A DNA stretch of 64,000 nucleotides from Blastomonas sp. CACIA14H2 (GTDB lineage Bacteria > Pseudomonadota > Alphaproteobacteria > Sphingomonadales > Sphingomonadaceae), in contig AYSC01000002.1 of assembly GCA_000503195.1 (NCBI GenBank), positions 1-64,000 on the forward strand, given 5' to 3'. Of this stretch, positions 17,812 to 27,425 are shown piece by piece (position 1 is the stretch's first letter; the number at the start of each line of letters is the position of its first letter). The notes beneath the pieces are model-generated. The model made no database searches, was not told the DNA's origin, and saw only the letters and a list, made by a program, of their open reading frames with translations. Made by a program: the position numbers and the translations under genes.

Positions 17812-18222
17812 TCAGAGATAGCGGAAACGGTAAGCGGCAACCGCGTCGCGTCGCACGAATTCGATCTTCACGCGCCGCCCGATCTCGAGCGTGTCCGGAT
17901 CGGTGCCATCCATCGCGCCCAGCAGGCGGACGCCTTCGTCCATCGTGACGAGCGCCATGGGATGCGGGGCGGAAAAGCCCGGCAGCGGCGGATGGTAGTG
18001 CGTGACGTAACTGAAGATCTCGCCCTCTCCGCCGAGTGCGGTGGGTTCCCAGTCGAGCGAGCTGCAATTGCCGCATCCAGGCGAGGGCAGGCTGCGCAGC
18101 GTGCCGCATTGCGTGCACCGCTGGACCAGCAATTCTTCGCCCTCGAAACCGGCATAGAAAAAGTCGAAGTCTCGATTGGAGCAGGGCGCATTGTGGCCCC
18201 TGGCGGTCGTTTCGGTCATCAT
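17812..18222 (-). CDS. DUF35 zinc-ribbon/OB-fold protein, partner of the thiolase-like gene
   Basis: 136 aa. A rubredoxin-like zinc ribbon (CTQC near residue 36 and CGNC near 50) is followed by an OB-fold acyl-CoA-binding domain (GEIFSYVTHYHPPLPGF onward, ending RRDAVAAYRFRYL). DUF35 proteins form complexes with SCP2-type thiolases and with steroid aldolases, shaping the CoA site. It lies 21 nt upstream of the thiolase-like gene on the same strand, a typical pairing. ATG at 18219 is an alternative start three bases downstream of 18222. Confidence 0.9.
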   Translation of the reverse strand: MMTETTARGHNAPCSNRDFDFFYAGFEGEELLVQRCTQCGTLRSLPSPGCGNCSSLDWEPTALGGEGEIFSYVTHYHPPLPGFSAPHPMALVTMDEGVRLLGAMDGTDPDTLEIGRRVKIEFVRRDAVAAYRFRYL

Positions 18223-18650
18223 GATCCCTTAGTCAAAAACGGCACGCAAGCCGGGCGGTGGCGGAACACTCGCGGCGCTGGATGGCGGGTCGTGTCGCCC
18301 CGTTCTTGCGCAGTCACCGTGCCTGCCACCGCCCGTGACGGCGGCAGCGGCATCATGGGCAAGCCCCGCTGCCACGGCAAGGATAGCGACAGTCCGAACG
18401 AAACTTGGACTGCAATAGAACCTGCCTGTCAGTGCGTTGTTGCGCGCCATCGCCGCAATTCCGCGGTTTGGCGGGAATCGGCGATCGGCGGCGCGCGGGG
18501 TGACGATAGCGGATCGATCCGCTGAGCTGGCCGCAGGCCGAGCGATCCTTGCCTGTTGTTCAGCGCGGTCTTGTCTCGGTTCCGTCGCGGGCTGCGCACC
18601 AACCTCGCGCGCGCTAAACGCGGTGACCACACCTTAGGAGGACAGATGTC
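18223..18650. other. 428-bp divergent spacer, no convincing gene
   Basis: Separates the minus-strand DUF35/thiolase/nitroreductase group from the plus-strand kinase/dehydrogenase pair and must hold promoters for both. A 133-codon minus-strand open frame (18229-18630) has an alanine-rich stretch but no ribosome site, no family resemblance and mixed composition, so I do not call it. No clear operator seen. Confidence 0.6.
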
Positions 18651-18654
18651 TTGA
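18636..18654 (+). promoter_or_regulatory. Shine-Dalgarno plus two-codon ORF overlapping a TTG start
   Basis: AGGAGG (18636-18641) is followed 4 nt later by ATG TCT TGA (18646-18654), a start codon with one further codon and a stop. The TTG at 18651 that opens the kinase gene lies inside this mini-ORF, 9 nt from the same ribosome site. The layout would allow a start-stop or reinitiation effect on kinase translation. Confidence 0.4.
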
Positions 18655-19697
18655 CGGGCCAAACCGCACCTTCGATCGATCTTGCCGGTATCGCGCGCTG
18701 GCTCGTCGACCATGGCGTTCTTGATGGCCCGGAACTGGGGGCGGTCCGGCAGCTGGCTGGGGGAACCCAGAATATCGTTCTGCGCTTCAGCAACGCGGGC
18801 CGTGATTATGTCCTGCGCCATCCCCCGGCCAAGCCGCGCGCCAACAGCAACCGGTTGCTCGAGCGCGAAATCCGCGTGCTGCGCGCGCTGGCGGGCAGCG
18901 CGGTGCCGCACCCTGCGGTCGTCGCGGCCTGCACCGATCCCGAGGTCGTCGGCGGGGTGTTCTACGTCATGGAAGCGGTCGACGGGTTCAACCCCACCGT
19001 CGGGATGCCCGACGCGGCAGCCGCTTCGCCTGAAATCCGCCATCGCATCGGGCTCGAAATGATCGACGGCCTGGCCGCGCTCGCCAGCGTCGACCCCATG
19101 GCGTGCGGGCTCGAAGGGTTCGGAAATCTCGACGGGTTTCTGGCGCGCCAGGTCAGCAGATGGGCATCCGAGCTGGAAAGCTATCGACGGTTCGAAGGAT
19201 GGCAAGGCCCGGAGGCGTTGGGCGATGTCGGTGCGGTCGGACAGTGGCTGGCGGATAATCTGCCGCCCGACATGCAGCCTGGCATCATCCATGGCGACTA
19301 TCATATCGGCAACTGCCTGTTTGCCGAAGATGGCAAGCTCAACGCCATCGTCGACTGGGAGATGGCGACCCTGGGCGACCCTCTGGTCGATCTCGGGCGG
19401 CTGCTCGTCAGCTGGCCGGGCCAGGGCGAGCCCAAGCCGCACACGATGCGGGTCACGCCGTTGAACGGCTTTCCTCATCCCGAAGAGATGATTGCGCGCT
19501 ACGCCGAGCGATCGGGGCGTTCGCTGAGCCATCTGCGGTGGTTCCAGGTCCTGGCCTGCTACAAGCTCGGCCTCATTCTCGAAGGCACGCACGCGCGCGC
19601 GCAGGCGGGGCTCGCCGACAGCGCGACCGGCGCGCGGCTGCATCGATCCGCGGTCGCCCTGCTCGAGGAAGCCCGCAATATCATTACCTTGCCCTGA
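18651..19697 (+). CDS. APH-fold kinase, LvaA/ACAD10-11-type phosphotransferase
   Basis: 348 aa with the aminoglycoside-phosphotransferase fold: GGTQNIVLR near residue 38 (nucleotide loop), the catalytic HGDYHIGN at 214-221 and the metal-binding IVDWE at 233-237. It is paired, 28 nt upstream, with an ACAD11-like dehydrogenase. In animals both domains are fused (ACAD10/11), and in Pseudomonas putida the kinase LvaA works with an ACAD-like partner on 4-hydroxyacyl-CoA. The likely role is phosphorylation of a 4-hydroxyacyl-CoA; an antibiotic resistance role is unlikely. The start is TTG; no nearer ATG is in frame. Confidence 0.88.
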   Translation: MTGQTAPSIDLAGIARWLVDHGVLDGPELGAVRQLAGGTQNIVLRFSNAGRDYVLRHPPAKPRANSNRLLEREIRVLRALAGSAVPHPAVVAACTDPEVVGGVFYVMEAVDGFNPTVGMPDAAAASPEIRHRIGLEMIDGLAALASVDPMACGLEGFGNLDGFLARQVSRWASELESYRRFEGWQGPEALGDVGAVGQWLADNLPPDMQPGIIHGDYHIGNCLFAEDGKLNAIVDWEMATLGDPLVDLGRLLVSWPGQGEPKPHTMRVTPLNGFPHPEEMIARYAERSGRSLSHLRWFQVLACYKLGLILEGTHARAQAGLADSATGARLHRSAVALLEEARNIITLP

Positions 19698-19725
19698 TGC
19701 CTCTGGGCCGAAAGGAGTTCGTCGC

Positions 19726-20967
19726 GTGGATTTTGATCTTTCCCCCCGCCAGACCGAATGGCTCGCGCGCGTCCGGCAGTTCATGGCCGATCATGTCTAT
19801 CCGGCGGTCCCGACCTATTACGAGGAACTGGGGAGGAACCGCTGGCAGCAGCCCGAAATTCTCCAGGAGCTGAAAGCCAGGGCGCGCGCCGAAGGCCTGT
19901 GGAATCTGTTCATGTGCCCATCCGAACATGATGAGGATGATCTGCGCGGCGCGGGTCTCACCAATCTCGAATATGCGCCACTTGCCGAAGAAATGGGGCG
20001 CATCACCTGGGCGTCGGAGGTGTTCAACTGCAGCGCGCCGGATACGGGCAATATGGACCTGCTCCACCTTTACGGCTCGCGCGCGCAGAAGGAGCGCTGG
20101 CTTCGGCCGTTGATGGCGGGCGAAATTCGCTCGGCCTACGCCATGACCGAGCCTGACGTGGCGTCGTCTGACGCGACCAACATGCAGACGCAGATCGTTC
20201 GCGACGGCGATGATTATGTCATCAACGGCCGCAAATGGTGGATATCGGGCGTGCTCGACCCGCGTTGCAAGTTCATGATCGTGATGGGGCGCAGCAATCC
20301 GGATGCGCCGCGGCACCAGCAGGCCTCGCAGGTGATCGTCCCGATCGACACCCCTGGGGTCCATATCGGCCGGAACATGACCAACTTTGGTTACGACGAC
20401 GCGCCGCATGGCCATTGCGACGTGACGTTCGACAATGTCCGCGTGCCGGCTGACAACATGATCCTCGGCGAAGGACGCGGTTTCGAGATTTCGCAAGGGC
20501 GGCTTGGCCCCGGCCGCATCCACCATTGCATGCGCATCATCGGTATGGCCGAAGTTGCGCTCGAGAAGATGACGCGCCGCCTGATGAGCCGCAATGCGTT
20601 CGGCAAGCGCCTGGTCGATCATTCGATCTGGGAGCAGCGGATCGCGGAAGCCCGGATCGACATCGAGACATCGCGGCTGCTGACGCTGAAGGCCGCCGAC
20701 ATGATGGACAAGGTCGGCAACAAGGTTGCGCGGCTTGAAATCTCGATGATCAAGGTCCTGGCACCAAGGGCTGCGCTGGGGATTATCGATCACGCCATCC
20801 AGGCCTTCGGCGCAGCCGGTCTCGACAGCGATGCCGGCACCGCAGCGCTGTTTGCGCGGGTGCGTGCGCTGCGCATCGCCGATGGCCCGGACGAGGTGCA
20901 TGCGCGCACCATCGCCCGGCTGGAGCTCAAGCGCTATCCCTCGGACGCGGACCCCGTATCGCGCTGA
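19726..20967 (+). CDS. ACAD11-like acyl-CoA dehydrogenase
   Basis: 413 aa. [13 protein letters not shown] (about 140) and [13 protein letters not shown] (about 260) are hallmarks of the ACAD10/11 branch. Near the C-terminus ADGPDEVH (385-392) replaces the usual Y-E-G-T segment, so Asp386 stands where MCAD-type enzymes have the catalytic glutamate. The gene starts at GTG 19726 after AAAGGAG. In this branch the enzyme acts with the APH kinase on 4-phosphorylated acyl-CoA, turning 4-hydroxy acids into normal beta-oxidation substrates. The stop abuts the convergent crotonase gene with no spacer. Confidence 0.92.
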   Translation: MDFDLSPRQTEWLARVRQFMADHVYPAVPTYYEELGRNRWQQPEILQELKARARAEGLWNLFMCPSEHDEDDLRGAGLTNLEYAPLAEEMGRITWASEVFNCSAPDTGNMDLLHLYGSRAQKERWLRPLMAGEIRSAYAMTEPDVASSDATNMQTQIVRDGDDYVINGRKWWISGVLDPRCKFMIVMGRSNPDAPRHQQASQVIVPIDTPGVHIGRNMTNFGYDDAPHGHCDVTFDNVRVPADNMILGEGRGFEISQGRLGPGRIHHCMRIIGMAEVALEKMTRRLMSRNAFGKRLVDHSIWEQRIAEARIDIETSRLLTLKAADMMDKVGNKVARLEISMIKVLAPRAALGIIDHAIQAFGAAGLDSDAGTAALFARVRALRIADGPDEVHARTIARLELKRYPSDADPVSR

Positions 20968-21834
20968 TCACGCTTTCGGTTTGCCGAGGTTGCTGGGGTC
21001 CATCAGCATGCCATGCACCAGCATGTTGTGCGCATGCGTCAGCTGATGGTGACCAAAAGCGGACTGCAGGACAGTCGCCCGGCCTGCGGCATCCTGTGCG
21101 GCGTTGACCGCCTCCTTGGCGAGTTTCAGCGCGAACAGCGGCTTGCGCGCAATCTCCTCGGCGATCGCCAGCGTGAACGTGGCCAGTTCCTCGCGCTCGA
21201 CGACATGATTGATCATTCCGGCGGCATGGGCCGCCCCGGCGGTGAGGACGTTGGACCGGAACAGGAACTCCTTGGCCTTGCGCACCCCCAGTTCATAGGG
21301 ATGGTTGAAGAACTCGACACCGCAGACCCCCAGGTCGACTGCGGTATCCTGAAATGTGGCGTCGCTGGATGCGATGATGATGTCGCACGGCCATACCAGC
21401 ATCAGCCCGCCGGTGATGACCTTGCCATGGACCTGCGCGATGGTCGGCTTGGGGATGTTGCGCCAGCGTTCCGACAGCCCGAAATACGCCTCTCTTTCAT
21501 ACGCCATCTGCGCTTCGGCCCCGGCGCAGCCGAACCCGCACCACGTCCCGACCGTGGTTTCGTTCTGAATGGCGGCATGGGCAGTTCCAGCGCCGATTTC
21601 GTCCAGATCGTGCCCCGAAGAGAAGTGCGGGCCGTTGGCAGCGAGAATGATGACATGGACATCATTATCCTGCGCTGCGCGGTCAAAGGCGGCATTGAGC
21701 TGGTACAGCAGGCTCGTCGACTGGGCATTCCTTCGCTCCGGGCGGTTGAGCACGATGCGGGCGACTCTCGGCGCGGCCATCTCGTAGATGATCAGGTCTG
21801 ATGCTTGGGCCACAGTCTGTTCCTTTGTCTGCAT
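20968..21834 (-). CDS. Enoyl-CoA hydratase/isomerase family protein
   Basis: 288-aa crotonase. The first oxyanion-hole segment is GPHFSSGHDL near residue 72 and the second lies around HGKVITGGLMLVWPCD near 140. Members hydrate enoyl-CoA, shift double bonds or cleave rings through CoA-stabilised enolates. The segment AVDLGVCGVEFFNHPYE is less usual than the typical E-x-x-L-G-L pattern, so the exact reaction is open. It ends directly against the convergent dehydrogenase stop and is divergent from the TonB receptor at 22012 across 177 bp. Confidence 0.9.
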   Translation of the reverse strand: MQTKEQTVAQASDLIIYEMAAPRVARIVLNRPERRNAQSTSLLYQLNAAFDRAAQDNDVHVIILAANGPHFSSGHDLDEIGAGTAHAAIQNETTVGTWCGFGCAGAEAQMAYEREAYFGLSERWRNIPKPTIAQVHGKVITGGLMLVWPCDIIIASSDATFQDTAVDLGVCGVEFFNHPYELGVRKAKEFLFRSNVLTAGAAHAAGMINHVVEREELATFTLAIAEEIARKPLFALKLAKEAVNAAQDAAGRATVLQSAFGHHQLTHAHNMLVHGMLMDPSNLGKPKA

Positions 21835-22011
21835 GGGTAATGATTCTGTGCTGTATAGGCCCAGTAAGTCTGGATCTGCGGCGACATTGGGGTTTCGCAG
21901 CTACAGTCAATTGCCGTTGCAGTGCAGTTGTCGTCCATGGGCTTATAGCTCCGCCTGCTAGAAGCGGGTCGCGATCTTGATGACACCCTTCAGCTTCTGG
22001 AGGAGATGGAC

Positions 22012-24438
22012 ATGCGGGAAGCATCGCGATTCTACACGTCTTGCGCCGGCGTAGTTTTTCTGGCGGCGATAGCTGCAACCCCGGCGATGGCGCAGGCGGA
22101 CGGACAGGACCAGGAAGCGGTCGAAGCAGGCGATGAAATCATCGTAACGGCAAGGCGACGTGCCGAAGATATCTCGCGGGTGCCGACCACCATTACCGCC
22201 TTTGGCGCCGAAATGATCGCCGAACGCTCCATCGCCACGCAGTCCGATCTCCAGGCCGCGGTTCCCGGATTGATCGTGCGCGAAACGCAGTCGAACAACC
22301 AGCTCAACTACTCGATCCGCGGGCAAACCGTGGATGCCTTTTCGGGATCGTCGACCGCCGTCGTGCCCTATGTGAACGAAGTTCCCTTTGTCGCGGGCGG
22401 GGTCGCCTCGTTCTTCGACCTTCAGGGCATCCAGGTTCTCAAGGGGCCGCAGGGAACATTGTTCGGCAGAAATGCGACCGGCGGCGCGGTGCTTTCGGTG
22501 ACCGCGGTGCCCACCGACCGTTTTGAAGGCAATATCAAGCTGGGCTTTGGCAATTACGATGCCATCAATGCCGAAGGCGTGGCGAACATCCCGCTGCTGG
22601 AAGACAAGATCCTGTTCCGCGGCGCATTCAAGATCGCCAGGCGCGATGGCTATATCGACAATGTCTACACCGGTCCGGTCTTTAACGGCAATGACAACAG
22701 CGAACTCGGCAAGCTCGACAGTACCGCAGTTCGTGGTTCGTTGCTGCTTCGGCCGACCGATGGTCTCGAGAACCTGACCATGGTGCAGTATGAACGGACC
22801 AGGGGCAACAATTCGGGTACGCGCATCTTCTCGTTCAACGCGTGCGGCGCGACCGGTGCCGACGGCTCGGTGCTGGCCTGCGGTGCGCATTTCCTGTTCG
22901 GGCCGCAGCTCGATGCCAATATCGGGTTTCCGGGCGCCTGGGCGGCGGTTCTCGCCGCCAATCCCGGCTATGATCCCGCCGGCATCCAGGGCGTCCTCGC
23001 GCGCCAGAACAACCAGCTCGGTTTCTGGCAGGTCAACGATGCCATGCCGTCCTTCCATCGTGGGCATGATCTGGCGGTCACCAATACGACCACCATCGAT
23101 CTGTCCGACGTTCTCAAGCTGAAGAACATCTTTGGCTATTCGCGGGCGAAGGCGGTGGATTCGACGGGGCAGACGGGCACACCCTATATTCTGATCACCA
23201 ACTTCGACATCAACCGGCCCGGAACCGATGCTCTGCGCAATTTCGCCAACGAAGTGGTCAACCGTTCCTTCTCCAACGAGCTGCAACTTCAGGGTTCCGC
23301 GTTCAACGATGGGCTGGAATATATTGTCGGCGGGTATTTCCAGGATATCCGCACGCATACCATATTCCCGCAGAGCTATTTCGGCCTCGTGCCCGTCATC
23401 CCGCCCGCGTCGACCACCTCGAATTTCAGAACCAAGGATCGTGCCACCGCCGTGTTCGTGCACGGCACGTTCGATCTGGGCGAGCTGATGGGGCTGAACG
23501 ATGTGAAGTTCAGCATCGGCGGCCGCTATGCATGGGAGAAGATCTCGCTGGATCATCTGCGCGGCGGCACGTTTTTCGGCCTGACCACGCCCGATGCCAA
23601 ATTTGACCGGGCAAGCTGGAACATCGGGCTGGAATATCAGGTGCGGCCCGAGCTCATGCTGTATGTCGTCGCGCGGGAAAGCTGGCGTGCCGGTGGGATC
23701 AACGGCGTTGCACCGCCGGCGTTGAGCGCAACGCTGACCAATACGGACAAGTTCCGGGCCGAAGTCGCCCAGGATTTCGAAGCCGGGTTCAAGTATAACG
23801 GATATCTCGGCGGCATGCGCGCCCGCGCCAATGTCTCGGCCTACACGATGCAGGTCAAGAACGTTCAACGCGCGCTGTTCCCGACCAATCCGGTCAATCC
23901 GGCGCTCGGATCGATCGCGATCACGGTCAATGTGCCAGAAGCCCGGATCAAGGGTTTCGAAGCCGAGATCGGGATCAACCCGACGAACTGGCTCGACCTC
24001 GGCATTACGGCGGCGCACACCGATGCGGAGTTCACCAGGAACATTGCCCGGCCATTTGGCGTTCCCACCGCTTTCGGCCCGGTCGCCGATGTTCCGCGCT
24101 GGTCGGGGTCTGCCTATGCCGTGGTGACCGTGCCGCTGGATGGCGACGCCAGTCTGCGGGTGCGCGGGGATGTGTACAGCCAGTCGAGCTTCTTTTTCTC
24201 CAACACCGAATTTTCGCTCACCCCCGGGACCAGGCTGCCTGGCTACACCACCGCGAATTTTCGCGTGGATGTCGACAACCTGTTCGCGAGCGGCCTGGGG
24301 TTCGGCGTGTGGATCCGCAATGCGTTCAACGAACGCTATTTCGTCGGCGGCTTGCCGCTGGGCGGTTCGCTCGGGATCAATTCCGCGAACGTCGGCCGCC
24401 CCCAGATGTACGGGGTCGAATTGCGCGCCACGTTCTGA
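22012..24438 (+). CDS. TonB-dependent receptor
   Basis: 808-aa outer-membrane receptor. A signal peptide ends at ATPAMA-QA near residue 27; the TonB box is in DEIIVTARRR; the plug domain carries QVLKGPQGTLFGRNATGGAV; a 22-strand barrel follows and the chain ends with an aromatic residue (ELRATF), as outer-membrane proteins do. It probably imports the hydrophobic substrate or a siderophore-like ligand; sphingomonads use such receptors for many carbon sources. ATG 22012 is preferred because AGGAG at 22001-22005 is 6 nt away; ATG 22006 would touch it. Confidence 0.93.
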   Translation: MREASRFYTSCAGVVFLAAIAATPAMAQADGQDQEAVEAGDEIIVTARRRAEDISRVPTTITAFGAEMIAERSIATQSDLQAAVPGLIVRETQSNNQLNYSIRGQTVDAFSGSSTAVVPYVNEVPFVAGGVASFFDLQGIQVLKGPQGTLFGRNATGGAVLSVTAVPTDRFEGNIKLGFGNYDAINAEGVANIPLLEDKILFRGAFKIARRDGYIDNVYTGPVFNGNDNSELGKLDSTAVRGSLLLRPTDGLENLTMVQYERTRGNNSGTRIFSFNACGATGADGSVLACGAHFLFGPQLDANIGFPGAWAAVLAANPGYDPAGIQGVLARQNNQLGFWQVNDAMPSFHRGHDLAVTNTTTIDLSDVLKLKNIFGYSRAKAVDSTGQTGTPYILITNFDINRPGTDALRNFANEVVNRSFSNELQLQGSAFNDGLEYIVGGYFQDIRTHTIFPQSYFGLVPVIPPASTTSNFRTKDRATAVFVHGTFDLGELMGLNDVKFSIGGRYAWEKISLDHLRGGTFFGLTTPDAKFDRASWNIGLEYQVRPELMLYVVARESWRAGGINGVAPPALSATLTNTDKFRAEVAQDFEAGFKYNGYLGGMRARANVSAYTMQVKNVQRALFPTNPVNPALGSIAITVNVPEARIKGFEAEIGINPTNWLDLGITAAHTDAEFTRNIARPFGVPTAFGPVADVPRWSGSAYAVVTVPLDGDASLRVRGDVYSQSSFFFSNTEFSLTPGTRLPGYTTANFRVDVDNLFASGLGFGVWIRNAFNERYFVGGLPLGGSLGINSANVGRPQMYGVELRATF

Positions 24439-24719
24439 CGCTAATGGGTTCAGCGTTGCGGGGCTCGCGATCGCCTGCGCTGGCGTCAACGGGCGAATCT
24501 GCCGGGCTCTGACCCGACGCCGAGCCATGAAGGGGATGCCAGCCGACGCTACGGCTTGAGGATTTTGCAGTGGTCCGCTCCAGCTTTTCACCCCTGGCGC
24601 GCATTTGATCAATTCGGGTCAAGAACCTTTACCATGTGGGAGAACCCCACCGCGACACCTTCGTGTATGACAACATGGAGATGTCGGACAGAAACCTGGC
24701 ACGTTGAGGGAGGATGGTC

Positions 24720-27194
24720 ATGAAGAAATCAATTGGAGCCTTTTTGCTCTGTGGTGTGTCGCCGGTTGCTTTCCCGGGCGCGGCGTATGCCCAGACGGCC
24801 ACCGAGGCCGTGGCAGACGCGGATTCCAGCCAGGACGCTGTTGCCGAGACCGGAGAGATCATCGTCACCGCGCGTCGTCGCGACGAAAGACTGATCGATG
24901 TTCCCGTCGCGATCACCGCAATCGACTCCTCCACCATTTCCCGGACCGCCATCAACGGCGTGGACGCGCTTGCGCGGAGAATTCCAGGTCTGGTCGTGGG
25001 CGAAGGCGGCGGCACGGTGCAGGGCGGCTCGATTGCGCTGCGTGGCATCTCGGCTGCCGATACCAACCCGTTGGGTGACCAGGCGGTCTCCTTCAACATC
25101 GATGGTGTGCAGGTTGCGCGTTCGGCCGTCCGGCGCGTCGGCAGCTTCGATGTCGCCGGTGTGGAGGTGCTGAAGGGGCCTCAGGCACTGTTCTATGGCA
25201 AGAACAGTCCGGGTGGCATCATCTCCACGCGGACGGCCGACCCGACCGACCGTTTCGAGATCGGCGGCAACATCGGATATGAGTTCAATGCCGATGAAGT
25301 GCGCGGGGAAGGCTTTATCTCGGGCCCGCTGGCCGATGGCTTGGGTGCGCGTTTGGCCGTCTATGGATCGAGCATGAAGGGCTGGGTGCGAAACCTGGTT
25401 CCGCCCACGGATCCCTTTGCCACGGAGAGCCAGCGTACCCCGAACACGGACGAATTTGCTATTCGCGGGACGCTCAAGTACGACAATGGCAGCCCGTTCC
25501 GGGCGCGGCTGAAAATCGCCTATAACAACGCAAAGGACAACAGCAGCACGGGCAATGTCCAGATGGTCGATTGTCCCACCGGCACGCCGTTCGCCGGTGG
25601 GCTCGTTGCCGATGACTGCACCGCCGACGATCGGATCGTTCAGGCGTCGCTCGGGCCAGCCTTTGCTGCCATCACCACCATCATCGGTCCCTTGGGAAGC
25701 CCCGCCAATCCGTCCGGCAATCCCAAGATTGCCTATGCGGACTTCGGCGATGGTTCATTGCGGTCGCGCACCAAGCAGTGGCTGGCGGGCCTGGAACTGA
25801 ACTACGACCTCTCCGATAACCTGACCCTGACGTCGGTCACCGGATATTACGACCTCGAGTTCTTCAACCGCGCCAACTTCACGTCGACAAACCGTGCCGC
25901 CGCGATCCTGGGGTCGATCAACGTTCTCGAAATTCGCGAGATCAACCAGGAAATACGCCTGGCCAGCAGTTTCACCGGGCCCTTCAATTTCCTGATCGGT
26001 GGGCAGTATCAGGACAGCAAGGCCGTCACCGCTTCGATTGCTGCCTTCGGTGCCATTGCCGGGCAACCCTCGGTCCTGGGTCCGACTCGTCCCAGCCCGT
26101 TCGTCGCCTCGAACAATTTCCTTGATCAGGATGGCGAGGCCTATTCGTTCTTCGCTCAATTCCTTGTGGCACCGATTCCCGAGATCGAGATTTCTGCCGG
26201 TGGTCGCTATTCCGAGGAGACGAAGCGGCTGGCTTCGGTTATCAACCGCGGCGCGCAATTGGTGAATGCCGTTCCGTTTCTGTCCAATGGTGGCAATGTC
26301 GCGAAATTCACGGATTTCTCTCCTGAAATCTCGATCAGTTACAAGCCCAATTCGGATCTCAACATCTACGCCAATTACAAGCAGGGCTTCCTGTCGGGCG
26401 GTTTCAACGGTGGTTCGTTCAATGCGGCAGGCGACTTCAGCTATCTCCCGCAGAACATCGACGGGTTTGAAGCGGGTGTGAAGAGCCGTCTGTTTGACGG
26501 CATGGTGACCGCCGAACTGGCGCTCTACAGCTACAAGATCGACAATCTGCAGGTCCAGGTCACCACCGACGGTACGGTCCAGGAACTGCGCAATGCAGGC
26601 AAGGTCTCGTCGAAGGGTGCAGAATTCAGTCTGACGGTACGGCCGGCAGAGGGGCTCCAGCTCTATGCAAATGTCGCCTATATGGACGCCCAATATGATC
26701 AGTATTTTGCGACCTGCTATGTGGGGCAACTGACACTGCGTCCGGGCACCGGTATCGGCCAATGCGCCAGCCAGCCCAACCCGACGAACAACAACAGGGT
26801 TGGCGTGCTTCAGAACCTGAGCGGCACCGAACTCGTCCGCTCTCCTGAATGGAGCGGAAACGTGGGGTTTGTCTATGATACGCCCATCACTGACTCGCTC
26901 AAGCTGGAGCTGTCGAGCGCCGTGACGTACAGCGACAGCTTCATCACCAACGCCAGTTCGCAGCCGCGCTCGCGGTCGCCTAGCTATGCCTTGCTCGATG
27001 CTTCGATCCGTCTGATGGATATCGATGACAAATGGGAAATCGCGCTGATCGGGAACAACCTTACCGATGAGTTCTATTTCGTCCGCGCCACGGACAATCC
27101 GGCAAGCTCGGCAAACCCGACCCGCCTCGCTGATCAGATTGCCTCTGTCAGCCGCGGCCGGGAAGTGATGCTCCGCCTGGGGTTCAAGTTCTGA
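24720..27194 (+). CDS. TonB-dependent receptor
   Basis: 824-aa outer-membrane receptor with signal peptide (cleavage near AAYA-QT), TonB box in GEIIVTARRRDE, plug motif VEVLKGPQALFYGKNSPGG and a C-terminal barrel ending in MLRLGFKF. It follows the first receptor after 281 bp, but the plug loops differ (LFYGKNSPGG against LFGRNATGG), so this is not a recent duplication. The ATG at 24720 sits 5 nt after GGGAGGA; ATG 24714 overlaps that site. A rho-independent terminator lies 25 bp after the stop, so the receptor ends its transcript. Confidence 0.93.
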   Translation: MKKSIGAFLLCGVSPVAFPGAAYAQTATEAVADADSSQDAVAETGEIIVTARRRDERLIDVPVAITAIDSSTISRTAINGVDALARRIPGLVVGEGGGTVQGGSIALRGISAADTNPLGDQAVSFNIDGVQVARSAVRRVGSFDVAGVEVLKGPQALFYGKNSPGGIISTRTADPTDRFEIGGNIGYEFNADEVRGEGFISGPLADGLGARLAVYGSSMKGWVRNLVPPTDPFATESQRTPNTDEFAIRGTLKYDNGSPFRARLKIAYNNAKDNSSTGNVQMVDCPTGTPFAGGLVADDCTADDRIVQASLGPAFAAITTIIGPLGSPANPSGNPKIAYADFGDGSLRSRTKQWLAGLELNYDLSDNLTLTSVTGYYDLEFFNRANFTSTNRAAAILGSINVLEIREINQEIRLASSFTGPFNFLIGGQYQDSKAVTASIAAFGAIAGQPSVLGPTRPSPFVASNNFLDQDGEAYSFFAQFLVAPIPEIEISAGGRYSEETKRLASVINRGAQLVNAVPFLSNGGNVAKFTDFSPEISISYKPNSDLNIYANYKQGFLSGGFNGGSFNAAGDFSYLPQNIDGFEAGVKSRLFDGMVTAELALYSYKIDNLQVQVTTDGTVQELRNAGKVSSKGAEFSLTVRPAEGLQLYANVAYMDAQYDQYFATCYVGQLTLRPGTGIGQCASQPNPTNNNRVGVLQNLSGTELVRSPEWSGNVGFVYDTPITDSLKLELSSAVTYSDSFITNASSQPRSRSPSYALLDASIRLMDIDDKWEIALIGNNLTDEFYFVRATDNPASSANPTRLADQIASVSRGREVMLRLGFKF

Positions 27195-27219
27195 AATAGT
27201 CCGGCTTCTCTCCAACCTC

Positions 27220-27252
27220 GGCGGTCGCCTTCAGGGGCGGCCGCCTTTGTTT
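27220..27252 (+). terminator. Rho-independent terminator after the second TonB receptor
   Basis: GGCGGTCGCC (27220-27229) pairs with GGCGGCCGCC (27236-27245) to give a 10-bp stem with one G-T pair and a 6-nt loop, followed by TTTGTTT. It is 25 bp downstream of the receptor stop. Confidence 0.7.
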
Positions 27253-27425
27253 GTTCGGTCGGGCAGGTCCAGCGGCAGTCGCGATCCGCGACAAGCACGG
27301 GCTAGCCCCCTTGCCGGAACAGGCTTTTACAAAGGGCTGCCTTGGCGCAACACTGCACCGCGACCAGGCTGCATTCCGCCGCCGATGACGATGGGTTTGG
27401 CCAACGGGTATCTGGAAGGAACATG

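Noticed and set aside
16609-18525. 638-codon plus-strand frame opposite the thiolase-like and DUF35 genes
   Set aside because: Shadow of the minus-strand genes; no start signal and arginine/histidine-rich composition.
18229-18630. Possible small secreted protein on the minus strand in the 428-bp spacer
   Set aside because: An alanine-rich stretch looks faintly like a signal peptide, but there is no ribosome site, no downstream domain and it would fill a promoter region.
18651-19697. Aminoglycoside resistance gene
   Set aside because: The APH fold is there, but pairing with an ACAD11-like gene and the catabolic setting favour the acyl-CoA kinase branch.
21958-24612. 884-codon minus-strand frame opposite the first TonB receptor
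   Set aside because: The plus strand has a signal peptide, TonB box, plug and barrel end; the antisense product has none of a protein family's features.
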